Assembly: GCA_009695305.1 (NCBI GenBank) | Contig: SIBG01000001.1 | Coordinates: 38,478-102,477, forward strand | Source of the DNA: Opitutus sp. | GTDB taxonomy: Bacteria; Verrucomicrobiota; Verrucomicrobiia; Opitutales; Opitutaceae | Length of the DNA: 64,000 nt | Direction: 5' to 3' | In this document: one piece after another, positions 26,554 through 34,689 of the stretch | Layout of the letters: every line of letters starts with the position of its first letter | How positions within the stretch are numbered: position 1 is the stretch's first letter | Notes under the pieces: generated by a model | Databases searched by the model: none | What the model was told of the DNA's origin: nothing | Seen by the model: only the letters and a program-made list of their open reading frames with translations | Program-made: the position numbers and the translations under genes

Positions 26554-27068
26554 GCGGCGGCGGTGAGGCGGGCGACCAGCAGGCGGTAGGGTGGCAGGAG
26601 GGCGAAAGCCATCGCGAGTTTTACCCCGAGGTCGCCGGCAGCGAGGTGCAGCCAGCTGAAATCGGAGCCGGCGAAAGCGGCGCTAAAAAAGATGGCGGTG
26701 TCGACGACCGAGGCCGCGACGGAGCCGAAGAGCGGGGCTTTCCACCAACTCTGCTGACGAAGGCGGTTGAACACGGCGACGTCGAGCAACTGGGAGACAA
26801 TAAAGGCTGCGCCAGAAGCGGCGGCGATGCGCGCGGGGGCGAAGCAGGCGGAGAGCAGGAGCCCGACGGCGAAGCCGACCCACGCGACGCGGCGGGCGAG
26901 CGCGGGTCCGGAGGTGCGGTTGCACACGTCCGTCACGAAGTAGGCCACGGGATAGGAAAACGCCCCCCACGTGAGCCAGGTGTTGAGGGGAAACTGCACG
27001 AGCACATTGGACAGCAGCACAATGGCCGACATCGCGAGCGCGGGCAGGAGGAGTCGCCGGAGGTTCAC
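26550..27068 (-). CDS. VUT/YhhQ family transporter, probable queuosine precursor transporter
   Basis: This six-helix membrane protein (172 aa) of the VUT family imports the queuosine precursors preQ0/preQ1 in characterised cases. Motifs are PVAYFVTDVCNRTSGPALARR and ASGAAFIVSQLLDVAVFNRLR. I take GTG at 27068 as start: it overlaps the oleD stop as GTGA and yields the expected N-terminal helix (NLRRLLLPALAMSAIVLLSN). The ATG at 27032 is the fallback. queC and queE lie 5.5 kb away, supporting the queuosine link. It is probably co-transcribed with oleC-oleD, which have no obvious functional connection. Confidence 0.82.
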   Translation of the reverse strand: MNLRRLLLPALAMSAIVLLSNVLVQFPLNTWLTWGAFSYPVAYFVTDVCNRTSGPALARRVAWVGFAVGLLLSACFAPARIAAASGAAFIVSQLLDVAVFNRLRQQSWWKAPLFGSVAASVVDTAIFFSAAFAGSDFSWLHLAAGDLGVKLAMAFALLPPYRLLVARLTAAA

Positions 27069-28084
27069 GAGGAGGAGGCGGCGGGGCGGCGGAGCAAGGC
27101 GACGAGCTCGGCCGTGCCAGCCGCCATGGTGATGCGCGGTTTGTAGCCGAGGTCGCGGCGGGCGGCGGTGAGGTCGAACCAATGATCTTTGGCCAGTTCG
27201 GAGGCAATGAAGCGCGTCATCGGTGGTTCGCCGCGAAGCGGGAGGGCGCGCCAGAGGGTTTCGCAGACGGCGCCGAGGGCGGAGGCGGCGCGAAGGGAGA
27301 TTTTTTGGGTGACCGGCGGTTCGCCGAGGCCGCGAAGGAGCTGGTTGATCCAGTCCCAGAGGAGGACGGGCTCGCCGTTGGTGATAAAATAGGCGCGGCC
27401 GGCCGCCGAAGTTTCCCCCGAGGGGTGACCCTTGATCAGGGCCTGTTCAGCGAGGAGGTGGGCGTCGACGGCGTTTTCCACGTGGACCAGGTCGACGCGG
27501 TTTTGGCCGGTGCCGACGATCCGGAGGCGGCCGGCGCGGGCGCGGGCGAGCATGCGGGGAACAAGGTGCGGGTCGCCGGGGCCCCAGATGAGATGCGGCC
27601 GGAGGGCAATTGTGCGAGTGCTCGCAGAATTGGCAGCGAGAACTTCGCGCTCGGCGATGGCTTTGGTGAGCGGATAGGGACTCGGGCAGTCGGTCGTGAG
27701 CGGGAGAGATTCGTCAGCCCCGGTGAGATCGCGGCCGTTGTAGACAACGCTCGGCGTGCTGGTGTAAACGAGGCGGCGGACACCATGGGCGCGGCAGCCA
27801 TCGAGGAGCGCGCGAGTGCCCAAGACGTTGGTGCGGAAAAAATCCTCGGAGCGACCCCAGACACCAACTTTGGCGGCGGTGTGGAAAACGGTCTCGATGC
27901 CCGCACAGGCCGCGCGGATCGCGGCGACATCGTCGAGCGAGGCGCGGAGGAAGCGCACGCCGAGGACCTCGAGATCAGGCGCGGGGGTGCGGGCCAGCAC
28001 GGTGACGCGGCGACCTTCGTCGAGCAGGCGGGCCACCAACCGGCGGCCGAGGAAGCCGGTGCCGCCGGTCACGAGCGTGCTCAT
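27065..28084 (-). CDS. oleD: OleD-like NAD(P)-dependent 2-alkyl-3-oxoalkanoate reductase
   Basis: This extended short-chain dehydrogenase (339 aa) starts at MSTLVTGGTGFLGRRLVARL, with catalytic YPLTKAIAE (Tyr-x-x-x-Lys) and VYTSTPSVVYNG. The STPSVV context and YKPRITMAAGTAEL are typical of 3-beta-hydroxysteroid-dehydrogenase-like OleD proteins, which reduce the beta-keto acid in head-to-head long-chain olefin synthesis. The immediate upstream partner, an AMP-forming ligase with an ATGA overlap at 28081-28084, fits OleC. OleA and OleB are not in the window. If the pathway is absent elsewhere, a different sterol-like or lipid substrate is possible. Confidence 0.75.
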   Translation of the reverse strand: MSTLVTGGTGFLGRRLVARLLDEGRRVTVLARTPAPDLEVLGVRFLRASLDDVAAIRAACAGIETVFHTAAKVGVWGRSEDFFRTNVLGTRALLDGCRAHGVRRLVYTSTPSVVYNGRDLTGADESLPLTTDCPSPYPLTKAIAEREVLAANSASTRTIALRPHLIWGPGDPHLVPRMLARARAGRLRIVGTGQNRVDLVHVENAVDAHLLAEQALIKGHPSGETSAAGRAYFITNGEPVLLWDWINQLLRGLGEPPVTQKISLRAASALGAVCETLWRALPLRGEPPMTRFIASELAKDHWFDLTAARRDLGYKPRITMAAGTAELVALLRRPAASSS

Positions 28085-29811
28085 CGTTTCGGATCGCACT
28101 CGAAGCCTTTCGCGGTGGCGGCCCATTGGGCGAGGGCGAGGCGGTGGATCTTGGCGTTGTGCCGGACGTCGACGGGAAACTTGGGCTGGAAATAGAACAG
28201 TTTGATGGCGGCGGTGTGCTCGTGCTGCTGCGCGAGGGCGCGCAGTTCGCGGGCGAAGGCGCGGCAGGCGGTGGAATCTTTCGGTTTGGCCTCGACCACG
28301 AGGGCGGGGCGCTGGTGGCCGCTTGCGCCGAGGCCGATGAGGGCGCAGCGCGTGACTTGTGGGTGCAGCCGGAAAACTTGCTCGCAAGGTTCGGTGTGGA
28401 GGGTGCCACGGGCGGTGGCGACACGCTCGGCTTTACGGCCGCAAAACCACAGGAGGCCTTGTTCGTCCAGATACCCGCAATCGCCCATCCGATGCCAGAC
28501 CGCGGCAGCGCCGCCGTCGGGAGATGGAAAATGCGAGACGGGAGAGGAATCAAAGATTTTCGCGAGCGCGGTCGCTTCGGGGAGCGCGTCGTAGGTCTTG
28601 GTGACGACCGGTCCGCGGACGATGATTTCGCCGATTTCACCGAGGGGAAGTTCGCGGGCGTCGGCGATGCTGGTGATGGGTGCAGCGGTGAGGGCGATGA
28701 TTTTGGTTTCGACCTCGCGCCCGGGGCGGCCGACGCAGGCGCCGGGGCGGAAACCAAGTTTGTAACCCAATAGGTTACAAGTCGAGGGGTCGCCGGGAGT
28801 GGAGTGAGTGGCAATTTCGTCGGAGGAGACGGAGGCGACGGGCAGTGCTTCGGTGGCGCCGTAGGGACTGTGGAGCTGGCCGTGGGTGAGAAAGGCGCGG
28901 GAGTTTTTCCAGAGCGTCGCGGGGACAGGTGCACCCGCGCAGAGCACACGGCGGAGGGAGGGGAGCGTAATTTTTTCGGCGAGGCAGTGGTCGCCGATCT
29001 TTTTCCAGAGCGTGGGAGACCCAAAGGAGTTGGTGACGTTTTCCTGGCGGATGGCGTGGACGATCTTGGCGGGATTGACCTCGGCAGGACGGCGGGGATC
29101 GATCTCGGGCACGATGGTGGTCAGGCCGAGGGCGGGGTTGAAGAGGGCGAAGATCGGGAGGAGCGGCAGGTCGATCTCGCCGGGGGCGATGCCGTAGGTG
29201 TCGCGGATGAGGCGGACCTGGGCGTCGAACATGCCGTGTTCGTAGCAGACGCCCTTCGGCGCGCCGGTCGAACCCGAGGTGAAGAGGATGGCCGCCAGTT
29301 CGTCGGACGAACTGACGGCGAGGGGAGCGTGGAGCGCTGGGAGTTGAGCGCCGGAAGACAACCGCGCGGTGAGCGAGCTGCTGGCGGCTACCCGGATTGC
29401 AACCGTGGAGAATGCGGAGCGGAACGCATGGCTGACGAGTCGGGCGAAGGGAATGCCGACCAGCGCGCGGGGACGGGAGCGGGCGACACCGGCGAGAAAA
29501 TTTTTCAGGCCCATGCCGGGATCGATGAGGACGGGAATCGCGCCGAGGCGGAAGAGCGCAAAGGCGGAGGCAAGGAGCGGGAGGCCCTGGCGCACCATCA
29601 CGAGCGTGCGGTCGCCGCGGTGGACCCCGGCGGCAGCGAGGCGCGCGACCCACGCGGCGACTTCGGCGTCGAGTTCGGCAAACGTGAGCGAGAGGTAGTC
29701 GATGTCGCCGGCGCGAGTGCGGCCGCGGGGAATTTTTAAGGCGGCGCGGGTGGGCGACGCGGCCGCCATGAGCGCGAGGTGGCGGGCGATGTTGGCGTTG
29801 GGCGTGGACAC
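28081..29811 (-). CDS. oleC: OleC-like fatty-acid AMP ligase / beta-lactone synthetase
   Basis: This ANL-superfamily adenylating enzyme (576 aa) has the P-loop AAILFTSGSTGAPKGV, the motif LHSPYGATEALPVA, and RMGDCGYLDEQGLLWFCGRK with the hinge. In olefin synthesis OleC activates a beta-hydroxy acid and closes a beta-lactone. Pairing with oleD by 4 bp overlap is the main support for this name. The start is uncertain: GTG at 29811 (STPNANIARHLALMAAASP) is preferred, GTG at 29835 possible. Residues TCNLLGYKL are encoded by a palindromic repeat (28760-28780) that has a copy in rlmN. Confidence 0.75.
   Translation of the reverse strand: MSTPNANIARHLALMAAASPTRAALKIPRGRTRAGDIDYLSLTFAELDAEVAAWVARLAAAGVHRGDRTLVMVRQGLPLLASAFALFRLGAIPVLIDPGMGLKNFLAGVARSRPRALVGIPFARLVSHAFRSAFSTVAIRVAASSSLTARLSSGAQLPALHAPLAVSSSDELAAILFTSGSTGAPKGVCYEHGMFDAQVRLIRDTYGIAPGEIDLPLLPIFALFNPALGLTTIVPEIDPRRPAEVNPAKIVHAIRQENVTNSFGSPTLWKKIGDHCLAEKITLPSLRRVLCAGAPVPATLWKNSRAFLTHGQLHSPYGATEALPVASVSSDEIATHSTPGDPSTCNLLGYKLGFRPGACVGRPGREVETKIIALTAAPITSIADARELPLGEIGEIIVRGPVVTKTYDALPEATALAKIFDSSPVSHFPSPDGGAAAVWHRMGDCGYLDEQGLLWFCGRKAERVATARGTLHTEPCEQVFRLHPQVTRCALIGLGASGHQRPALVVEAKPKDSTACRAFARELRALAQQHEHTAAIKLFYFQPKFPVDVRHNAKIHRLALAQWAATAKGFECDPKR
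28760..28780 (-). repeat. Palindromic repeat inside the oleC reading frame
   Basis: TTGTAACC (28760-28767) and GGTTACAA (28773-28780) form a perfect 8 bp stem around CAATA. It shares the form TGTNACC-N5-GGTNACA with the copy in rlmN. The variable pair is A-T here and C-G there, a compensatory change. In both genes the codon TGT is read in the same frame. Confidence 0.75.
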
Positions 29812-29940
29812 GTGGGCGGGCGCGGGAAGGGTCACGCAATGGCGCGAAGGGGCCAAGAAAAACCTGCGACGATCAGGTGGGGGGAGGCTTGGCTGGTGGC
29901 GGGCGGCAACGCGACGAGGGCGTCGTGTCCCGCAGACTAG

Positions 29941-29973
29941 AAAAGAAAAAGGCCGCGCGCGGAGCGCACGGCC
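29941..29973 (-). terminator. Intrinsic terminator after the small lipoprotein gene
   Basis: On the minus strand GGCCGTGCGC and GCGCGCGGCC pair around a TCC loop (10 bp with one G-T pair), followed directly by TTTTTCTTTT. It lies 31 bp after the stop of the 85 aa lipoprotein gene. Confidence 0.85.
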
Positions 29974-30003
29974 CACCGGAAAGGGGTGGATAAGGCCCGA
30001 CGC

Positions 30004-30261
30004 TCAATAATCGTGGAGCGTGATGAGGCCCCAGAAAAGAGTCGTTTTTCGGCCGGTGGGGTTGCCTTTGCTGGCGAGTTTCGAGGTGTCGACGTCGAGG
30101 GTCGCGGGCGCAGTGGGCTGGAAGGAATCGGTCGAGACGCTCACCGCGCCGCCGAGGAGCGTGGTTTCGCGACCGCCGTTGGCGGTGGTGCGGGTGGCGC
30201 AACCGGAGCCAAAGAGGAGAGCGGCGAGGGTGATGGCGGGAACGAAGAGCTTGGTTTTCAT
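30004..30261 (-). CDS. Small putative lipoprotein, unknown function
   Basis: This 85-residue protein starts MKTKLFVPAITLAALL and has a lipobox-like FGSGC (Cys21), with Gly rather than the usual Leu three residues before the cysteine. The rest is polar and ends GRKTTLFWGLITLHDY. No domain is recognised. It is followed by a strong intrinsic terminator and preceded by a 69 bp gap after RNase D, so it may be transcribed alone or as the last gene of that unit. Confidence 0.7.
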   Translation of the reverse strand: MKTKLFVPAITLAALLFGSGCATRTTANGGRETTLLGGAVSVSTDSFQPTAPATLDVDTSKLASKGNPTGRKTTLFWGLITLHDY

Positions 30262-30330
30262 GGGGCGCGAGGGGTTGACGCTGGGCGGGAGAGAATGTTT
30301 CGCAAGAGTGACCTGAAACTGAGCGGCGGG

Positions 30331-31512
30331 TCAGGGGAGATTTTTCAACGTGGGTTCGTGGCGGAGCAGGTCGGCCTGCCAGGCGAGCAGGTGCTCGTCG
30401 AGTTGCGCGGGATCGTGGGCGATTTGGGCAAGTTGAGCGCGGTTGGCAATGAGCGTGGCCTCTAAGCCGAGTTTTTGAGCGACGCGATCGCGGTCGGCCT
30501 TGAGACGATCCTGCAGCTCGACCTCGGCGTGGGAGAGCGAAACATGATTGGGATCGCGGCCGGGGCGGCGCGGGAGCGTGCGGGGATCGCGGGCGAGGCC
30601 GGCGCGGATGGCGGCCGCGAGCGAGGGGAAGAGGCGGTCGTGACGGCGGCCGAGGTTGACCCGGTCGAGGATGGACGATTCGTCGTCGCCGTGTTCAGCG
30701 GTTTCGACGATCTGGAGGACGAGGGTGTTGCCGCAGACTTTGAAGGGAGGGGTGTCGAGGCGCTCGGCGGTCGCCTCCCGCCAGTGCCAGACGGCGTGAA
30801 GCACGCCGAGGCCGGCGCCGCGGAGCCGTTCGCTGCGACCGATGCGCCAGTCGTTTTCGGTGGCGGGGGCGAAGCCGGTGAGGCCGGACTCGATTTGCGC
30901 GCGGCATTGCTGATCGAGCCAGTCGAGGCGGCCGAGCTTCTTCAGTTCGCGCGTGAGGATGTCGCGGAGGGCGGGGAGATGCCAGACGTCGAGCGCGGCG
31001 TAGTTGAGAAGTTTTGGCGTGATGGGGCGCTGGGACCAGTTGGCTTTCTGGCCCGATTTGTCGACGGCGACGCCGAAGTGATCCTCCAACAGACCGGCGA
31101 GGCCGATGCGCTGGCGGCCGAGGAGTTGGGCGGCGAGCATGGTGTCGAAGATGCTTTTCGGGCGGAAGCCGCAGAGGTCGTGCAGCAGGCGGATGTCGAA
31201 ATCACTGCCGTGCATCAGCAGGTGTTTTTTCGCGAGAATGCGCCAGAGAGGTTCGAGCTTCTGGCCGGGCGCGAGCACGTCCACGAGGAAAACTTTGCCT
31301 TCCACGAGAAATTGCAGGAGGCAGACGCGCGTCTTGTAGTGATACATGTTGTCCGCCTCGGTATCGAGGGAGACCTCGTCCACGCGTTCGAGCGCGGCGA
31401 GCAACGGGGTGAGCGATCCGGGCTGATCGAGTAGTTGGAAGGCGGGCGGGCGCGTGGTCACTTTCACGCCGAGCAAACGGCGAAGGCGTTGAGGAAGGAA
31501 GCGCGAAATCAT
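30331..31512 (-). CDS. Ribonuclease D-like 3'-5' exonuclease
   Basis: This DEDD-family exonuclease has 393 aa. The DnaQ-fold core at about residues 40-200 carries DEVSLDTEADNMYHY (Asp-x-Glu), LLMHGSDFDIRLLHDLCG (second Asp), and LLNYAALDVWHLPAL (final Asp, with the Tyr of the DEDDy subclass). HRDC-like regions follow (FRSLVAAIRAGLARD-type helices at about 290-310 and 340-380). RNase D trims tRNA precursors. I start at the ATG at 31512, which overlaps the upstream deacetylase-like stop as ATGA. Confidence 0.88.
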   Translation of the reverse strand: MISRFLPQRLRRLLGVKVTTRPPAFQLLDQPGSLTPLLAALERVDEVSLDTEADNMYHYKTRVCLLQFLVEGKVFLVDVLAPGQKLEPLWRILAKKHLLMHGSDFDIRLLHDLCGFRPKSIFDTMLAAQLLGRQRIGLAGLLEDHFGVAVDKSGQKANWSQRPITPKLLNYAALDVWHLPALRDILTRELKKLGRLDWLDQQCRAQIESGLTGFAPATENDWRIGRSERLRGAGLGVLHAVWHWREATAERLDTPPFKVCGNTLVLQIVETAEHGDDESSILDRVNLGRRHDRLFPSLAAAIRAGLARDPRTLPRRPGRDPNHVSLSHAEVELQDRLKADRDRVAQKLGLEATLIANRAQLAQIAHDPAQLDEHLLAWQADLLRHEPTLKNLP

Positions 31513-32429
31513 GCGGGACGGAGAGGGTTCTCCCACGCGGAGAGGAAGGCATCAATCAGCAAAGGGAGGTCCGCGCTGTAGCCACCCTCAAGGATTCCGG
31601 CGGCGGGAATCCCGTGGGTGTCGCGCAATTCCGCCAGCCAGTGGCCGAGGGTGGCGAAGTCTTCGCCCTCGAGGGTCATCGCGGTGATGGGGTCTTGCGC
31701 ATAGGCATCGAAGCCGGCGGAGACGAGAATGAGGTCGGGCGCGAACGCCACCACGGCATCGAGCGCCGCCCGCAGCGCAGCCATGTGCTTTCCGCGCGGG
31801 GTGTGTGGAGCGATGGGCCAGTTCCGCGTGCGTGGGCCGAGGTCGCGCGTGCCGGTGCCGGGGTAGCCGGGCGCTTGATGGACGGACGCGAAGAAGAAGG
31901 CGCCGGAGGCGGCGTGCGCGTGCAGGATGGACTCCGTGCCGTTGCCGTGGTGGGCGTCGAAATCCCAGACGGCGACTTTCCGCGGGGCGGCGGAACGGAA
32001 AGCCGTTCCGCTATGGGCGGCGTGAAGCGCGGCGATGGCGATTTGGTTCAGGTAGCAAAACCCCATCGCGGTGTCAGCAGTCGCGTGGTGGCCGGGTGGG
32101 CGCATGAGCGAGAAGGCGGGCGTGCGCCGCGTGAGGGCGTGCTGCGCGGCGGCCACGGCAGTGGCGACCGCCCGGCGGGCGTGCTCAGCAATGGCGGGGA
32201 AATACGGCGTGTCGTCATCAAAGTCGCGCGGTTGCGCGAGGCGTTGGAGGTGCGTCGGGGTGTGGGCGAGCAGGAGGGTGTCGTCGGTGACGGGGGCCGT
32301 GGGCCCGGAAAAATTCCAGTCCGGGTGCGCGGCGCCAAGGTGGGCGACGCTGCGCGTCACGCGGGCGGGCTGCTCGGGCCGCAGCGATGAGCCGTAGGCG
32401 GCGCAGTGGGGGTCGTGGAGAATGAGCAT
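31509..32429 (-). CDS. Histone deacetylase-like amidohydrolase
   Basis: This zinc-dependent deacylase of the HDAC/AcuC/acetylpolyamine amidohydrolase fold has 306 aa. Catalytic and zinc motifs are LMRPPGHHATADTAMGFCYLNQ, VAVWDFDAHHGNGTESI and ILVSAGFDAYAQDP; EGGYS at the end is also typical. The substrate could be a protein lysine, a polyamine or another acylated amine. Between LNQIAIAALHAAH and KVAVWDFDAHHG sit extra residues SGTAFRSAAPR, which derive from a palindromic repeat at 31990-32011. It overlaps RNase D by 4 bp. Confidence 0.88.
   Translation of the reverse strand: MLILHDPHCAAYGSSLRPEQPARVTRSVAHLGAAHPDWNFSGPTAPVTDDTLLLAHTPTHLQRLAQPRDFDDDTPYFPAIAEHARRAVATAVAAAQHALTRRTPAFSLMRPPGHHATADTAMGFCYLNQIAIAALHAAHSGTAFRSAAPRKVAVWDFDAHHGNGTESILHAHAASGAFFFASVHQAPGYPGTGTRDLGPRTRNWPIAPHTPRGKHMAALRAALDAVVAFAPDLILVSAGFDAYAQDPITAMTLEGEDFATLGHWLAELRDTHGIPAAGILEGGYSADLPLLIDAFLSAWENPLRPA
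31990..32011 (-). repeat. Palindromic repeat inside the deacetylase-like gene
   Basis: GCGGAACGG (31990-31998) and CCGTTCCGC (32003-32011) form a perfect 9 bp stem with a 4 nt loop. On the coding strand it reads GCGGAACGGCTTTCCGTTCC and encodes part of SGTAFRSA. It lies exactly in the loop before the conserved DFDAHHGNG strand. Confidence 0.65.
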
Positions 32430-32432
32430 GGG

Positions 32433-32510
32433 TGAAATCGTTCTCGTAATCGTTCGGCAGAAGAGAAGAGGACGGGCTGACGAAAGAGAAAGATAAAGAC
32501 GAAAGAGGAA
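32433..32510. repeat. AATCGTTCTCG / GAAAGAGAAAGA-type intergenic repeat
   Basis: AATCGTTCTCGTAATCGTTC (32435-32454) is followed by GACGAAAGAGAAAGATAAAG and another GACGAAAGAGG, so the two halves are roughly inverted copies of a CGTTCTC/GAGAACG word. It fills the gap between the divergent deacetylase-like gene and queC. A similar block lies at 55168-55285. Confidence 0.55.
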
Positions 32511-32549
32511 AGATTGGCAGGCCGGGATTCGGGCTGTATGGGTGTGGCC

Positions 32550-33239
32550 ATGAACGTGGTCGTGCTCTGTTCCGGCGGGATGGATTCGGTGACGGCGCTC
32601 CATTGGGCGCGGCGCGAGCACACGGTCGTGGCGGCGATGAGCTTCGACTATGGGGCGAAGCACAACCCGCGGGAGATTCCGCTGGCGCGGGAGCAGGCGA
32701 AGGTTGGTGGCGTGCGGCATGAGATCGTGAAATTGGATTTTGTCGCGCGGCTGTTTGCGTCGACTTTACTGGAGAGCGGCGGGGCGATTCCGGATGGACA
32801 CTACGAGGCGGAGAACATGAAGCAGACGGTGGTGCCCTTTCGAAATGCGGTCATGCTTTCGATTGCGTGCGGCTTCGCGGAGAGCGCGGGCGCGGAGGGG
32901 TTGGTCATCGCGGCGCACGGCGGGGATCACGCGATCTACCCGGACTGTCGCGAGGAATTCATGCAGGCGATGGGCGACGCGATGCGGCTCGGCACGTATG
33001 CGGGCGTGAAGTTGCTGCGGCCGTTCATCGCGATGAGCAAGGGCCAGATCGCCGCCGAAGGCGCGCGGCTCGGCGTGGATTTTTCGCGCACGTGGTCCTG
33101 CTATAAGGGCGGTGCGATCCACTGCGGCACGTGCGGCACGTGCGTGGAGCGCCGCGAGGCGTTCATGCAGGCGGGCCTGTTGGATCCGACAGAATATGCG
33201 TCAAATGAGGCGCTGCCTCCGAAGCCAAGCCAGTTTTAA
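32550..33239 (+). CDS. queC: 7-cyano-7-deazaguanine synthase
   Basis: It converts 7-carboxy-7-deazaguanine to preQ0 using ATP and ammonia (229 aa). The PP-loop SGGMDSVTALHWA is at residues 8-20. GGDHAIYPDCREEF and the C-terminal zinc site (SCYKGGAIHCGTCGTCVERREAF) are conserved. The ATG at 32550 gives the normal start MNVVVLCSGG. It is followed 80 bp later by queE, with an ACCACGGAT-type repeat between them. Confidence 0.96.
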   Translation: MNVVVLCSGGMDSVTALHWARREHTVVAAMSFDYGAKHNPREIPLAREQAKVGGVRHEIVKLDFVARLFASTLLESGGAIPDGHYEAENMKQTVVPFRNAVMLSIACGFAESAGAEGLVIAAHGGDHAIYPDCREEFMQAMGDAMRLGTYAGVKLLRPFIAMSKGQIAAEGARLGVDFSRTWSCYKGGAIHCGTCGTCVERREAFMQAGLLDPTEYASNEALPPKPSQF

Positions 33240-33312
33240 CCACGGATTTCACGGATGAACTCGGATGGAAAACGCCTTTATCCGTGCCCATCGGTGCAAT
33301 CCGTGGATAGTT
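33240..33312. repeat. ACCACGGATTTCACGGAT-type repeat between queC and queE
   Basis: ACCACGGATTTCACGGATGA (33240-33259) is followed by ATCCGTGCCCATCGGTGCAA and ATCCGTGGATAG, giving a loose inverted repeat of the ACGGAT word. It fills the whole 80 bp gap. A related copy lies at 62603-62681. Confidence 0.65.
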
Positions 33313-33319
33313 TTATCCG

Positions 33320-34015
33320 ATGCTGATTTCAGAGATTTTCTATTCGATTCAGGGTGAGGGTGAGCTGACGGGGGTGCCGTCGGTTTTCGTGCGCACGAGC
33401 GGCTGCAATCTGCGCTGCGCGTGGTGCGACACGCCGTATGCATCGTGGAATCCGGAAGGTGAGCCACGCTCGGTCGCGCAGATCGTGGCGGCGGTGGAAA
33501 ACCATCCGGCCGCGCGGCATGTGGTGCTGACGGGCGGTGAGCCCATGATCGCCAAGGAGATTCACGAGCTGGCGGCAGAGGTGAAGAAATCCGGACGCCA
33601 CCTCACGATTGAGACGGCGGCGACGGTGACGCCGGACGGCATCGCGTGTGATCTCGCGTCGCTGTCCCCGAAGTTGCTCAACTCGGCACCCGATCCGGTG
33701 GCGCATGGGGCGTGGCGAAAAAAACACGAAGCGACGCGCTGGCAGCCCGAAGTGGTGCGCGCTTGGCTCGACGCCTATCCTTACCAATTCAAGTTCGTCG
33801 TCGCGCGGCCGGAGGACATTGAGGAAATGGAGCACATGCTGGCGGCGCTGCATCGGGAGGTGCCGCGCCACAAGGTGCTGCTCATGCCCGAGGCGACGTC
33901 GCTCGCGCAGATGCGTGAACGAGCGGGGTGGCTCGGCGAGCTCTGCAAAGCGCGCGGTTATCGCTACGCGCACCGGCTGCACATTGAACTTTACGGCCAC
34001 CGGCGCGGAACATGA
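33320..34015 (+). CDS. queE: 7-carboxy-7-deazaguanine synthase
   Basis: This radical-SAM enzyme ring-contracts CPH4 to 7-carboxy-7-deazaguanine in the queuosine pathway (231 aa). The N-terminus MLISEIFYSIQGEGELTGVP and the cluster motif CNLRCAWCDTPYA are diagnostic, as are HVVLTGGEPM and LIRYAHRLHIEL-like C-terminal residues (YRYAHRLHIELYG). It overlaps exoD by ATGA at 34012-34015. With queC and the VUT transporter it supports queuosine synthesis plus salvage in this organism. Confidence 0.95.
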   Translation: MLISEIFYSIQGEGELTGVPSVFVRTSGCNLRCAWCDTPYASWNPEGEPRSVAQIVAAVENHPAARHVVLTGGEPMIAKEIHELAAEVKKSGRHLTIETAATVTPDGIACDLASLSPKLLNSAPDPVAHGAWRKKHEATRWQPEVVRAWLDAYPYQFKFVVARPEDIEEMEHMLAALHREVPRHKVLLMPEATSLAQMRERAGWLGELCKARGYRYAHRLHIELYGHRRGT

Positions 34016-34662
34016 TTGCGACCGATCCCGCCGCTCCCCTCCCCCCGCCGGCCCGGGCGTTGTCCGCCGAATTGACCCAGTTGCAGCTGGCCTTGGCGGA
34101 CCGGTCGGTGACGCTGCGCGAAATCATTAGCGTGCTCGGTGGCCGCGCCTATGAGCTGCTGCTGATTTTGTTCGCGCTACCTTTCTTGCTGCCGGTGTCG
34201 GTGCCGGGCACCTCCACCCCGCTCGGGCTGGCGGTCGCAGCGATCTCGGCCCAACTGGCGGTGGGGCGGCTGCCATGGCTGCCGCGCCGGCTGCTCGACT
34301 GGCGGCTACCGCCGGGGTTCTTGGCGAAGGTGCTGGCGGTCACGCAGCGAGTGGTGCGGTGCCTTGAACGCGTGCTACGTCCGCGGTGGCTTGCGCTCAC
34401 CGGGGCGGGCTGGGCGTGCGCCCTGCATCTGTTCGTGGTGACGGCTGCGGCGCTCCTGCTGGCCTTGCCGATGCCCATCCCTTTTACCAACACCCTGCCG
34501 GGCTGGACGATTCTCCTGCTGGCGGCCGGGCTGTTGGAGCGCGACGGGCTGTTCGTGGTCATGGGTTATGGAGCGATGGTGGCGACGCTGGTTTTATTTT
34601 CCCTGCTCGGTGTCGGGGCGGGGGAAACTTTTTCCGCCATCTCGCATTGGCTGGCCAGGTAA
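34012..34662 (+). CDS. ExoD family membrane protein
   Basis: This 216-residue membrane protein is of the ExoD family, named for exopolysaccharide defects in rhizobia. The family pattern is seen in VTLREIISVLGGRAYELLLILFALPFLLPV followed in the chain by GTSTPLGLAVAAISAQLAVGR, PWLPRRLLDWRLP and LPMPIPFTNTLPGWTILLLA (shown as separate pieces of the chain). The true biochemical role is unknown. It starts in the queE stop codon, so it is likely translated with queE, though no functional link to queuosine is known. Confidence 0.85.
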   Translation: MIATDPAAPLPPPARALSAELTQLQLALADRSVTLREIISVLGGRAYELLLILFALPFLLPVSVPGTSTPLGLAVAAISAQLAVGRLPWLPRRLLDWRLPPGFLAKVLAVTQRVVRCLERVLRPRWLALTGAGWACALHLFVVTAAALLLALPMPIPFTNTLPGWTILLLAAGLLERDGLFVVMGYGAMVATLVLFSLLGVGAGETFSAISHWLAR

Positions 34663-34689
34663 GCGCGATTTTATCACCTTACGGCTCCC

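Noticed and set aside
29981-29992. A DnaA-box-like GGTGGATAAG
   Set aside because: A single near-match with no cluster, lying downstream of a terminator.
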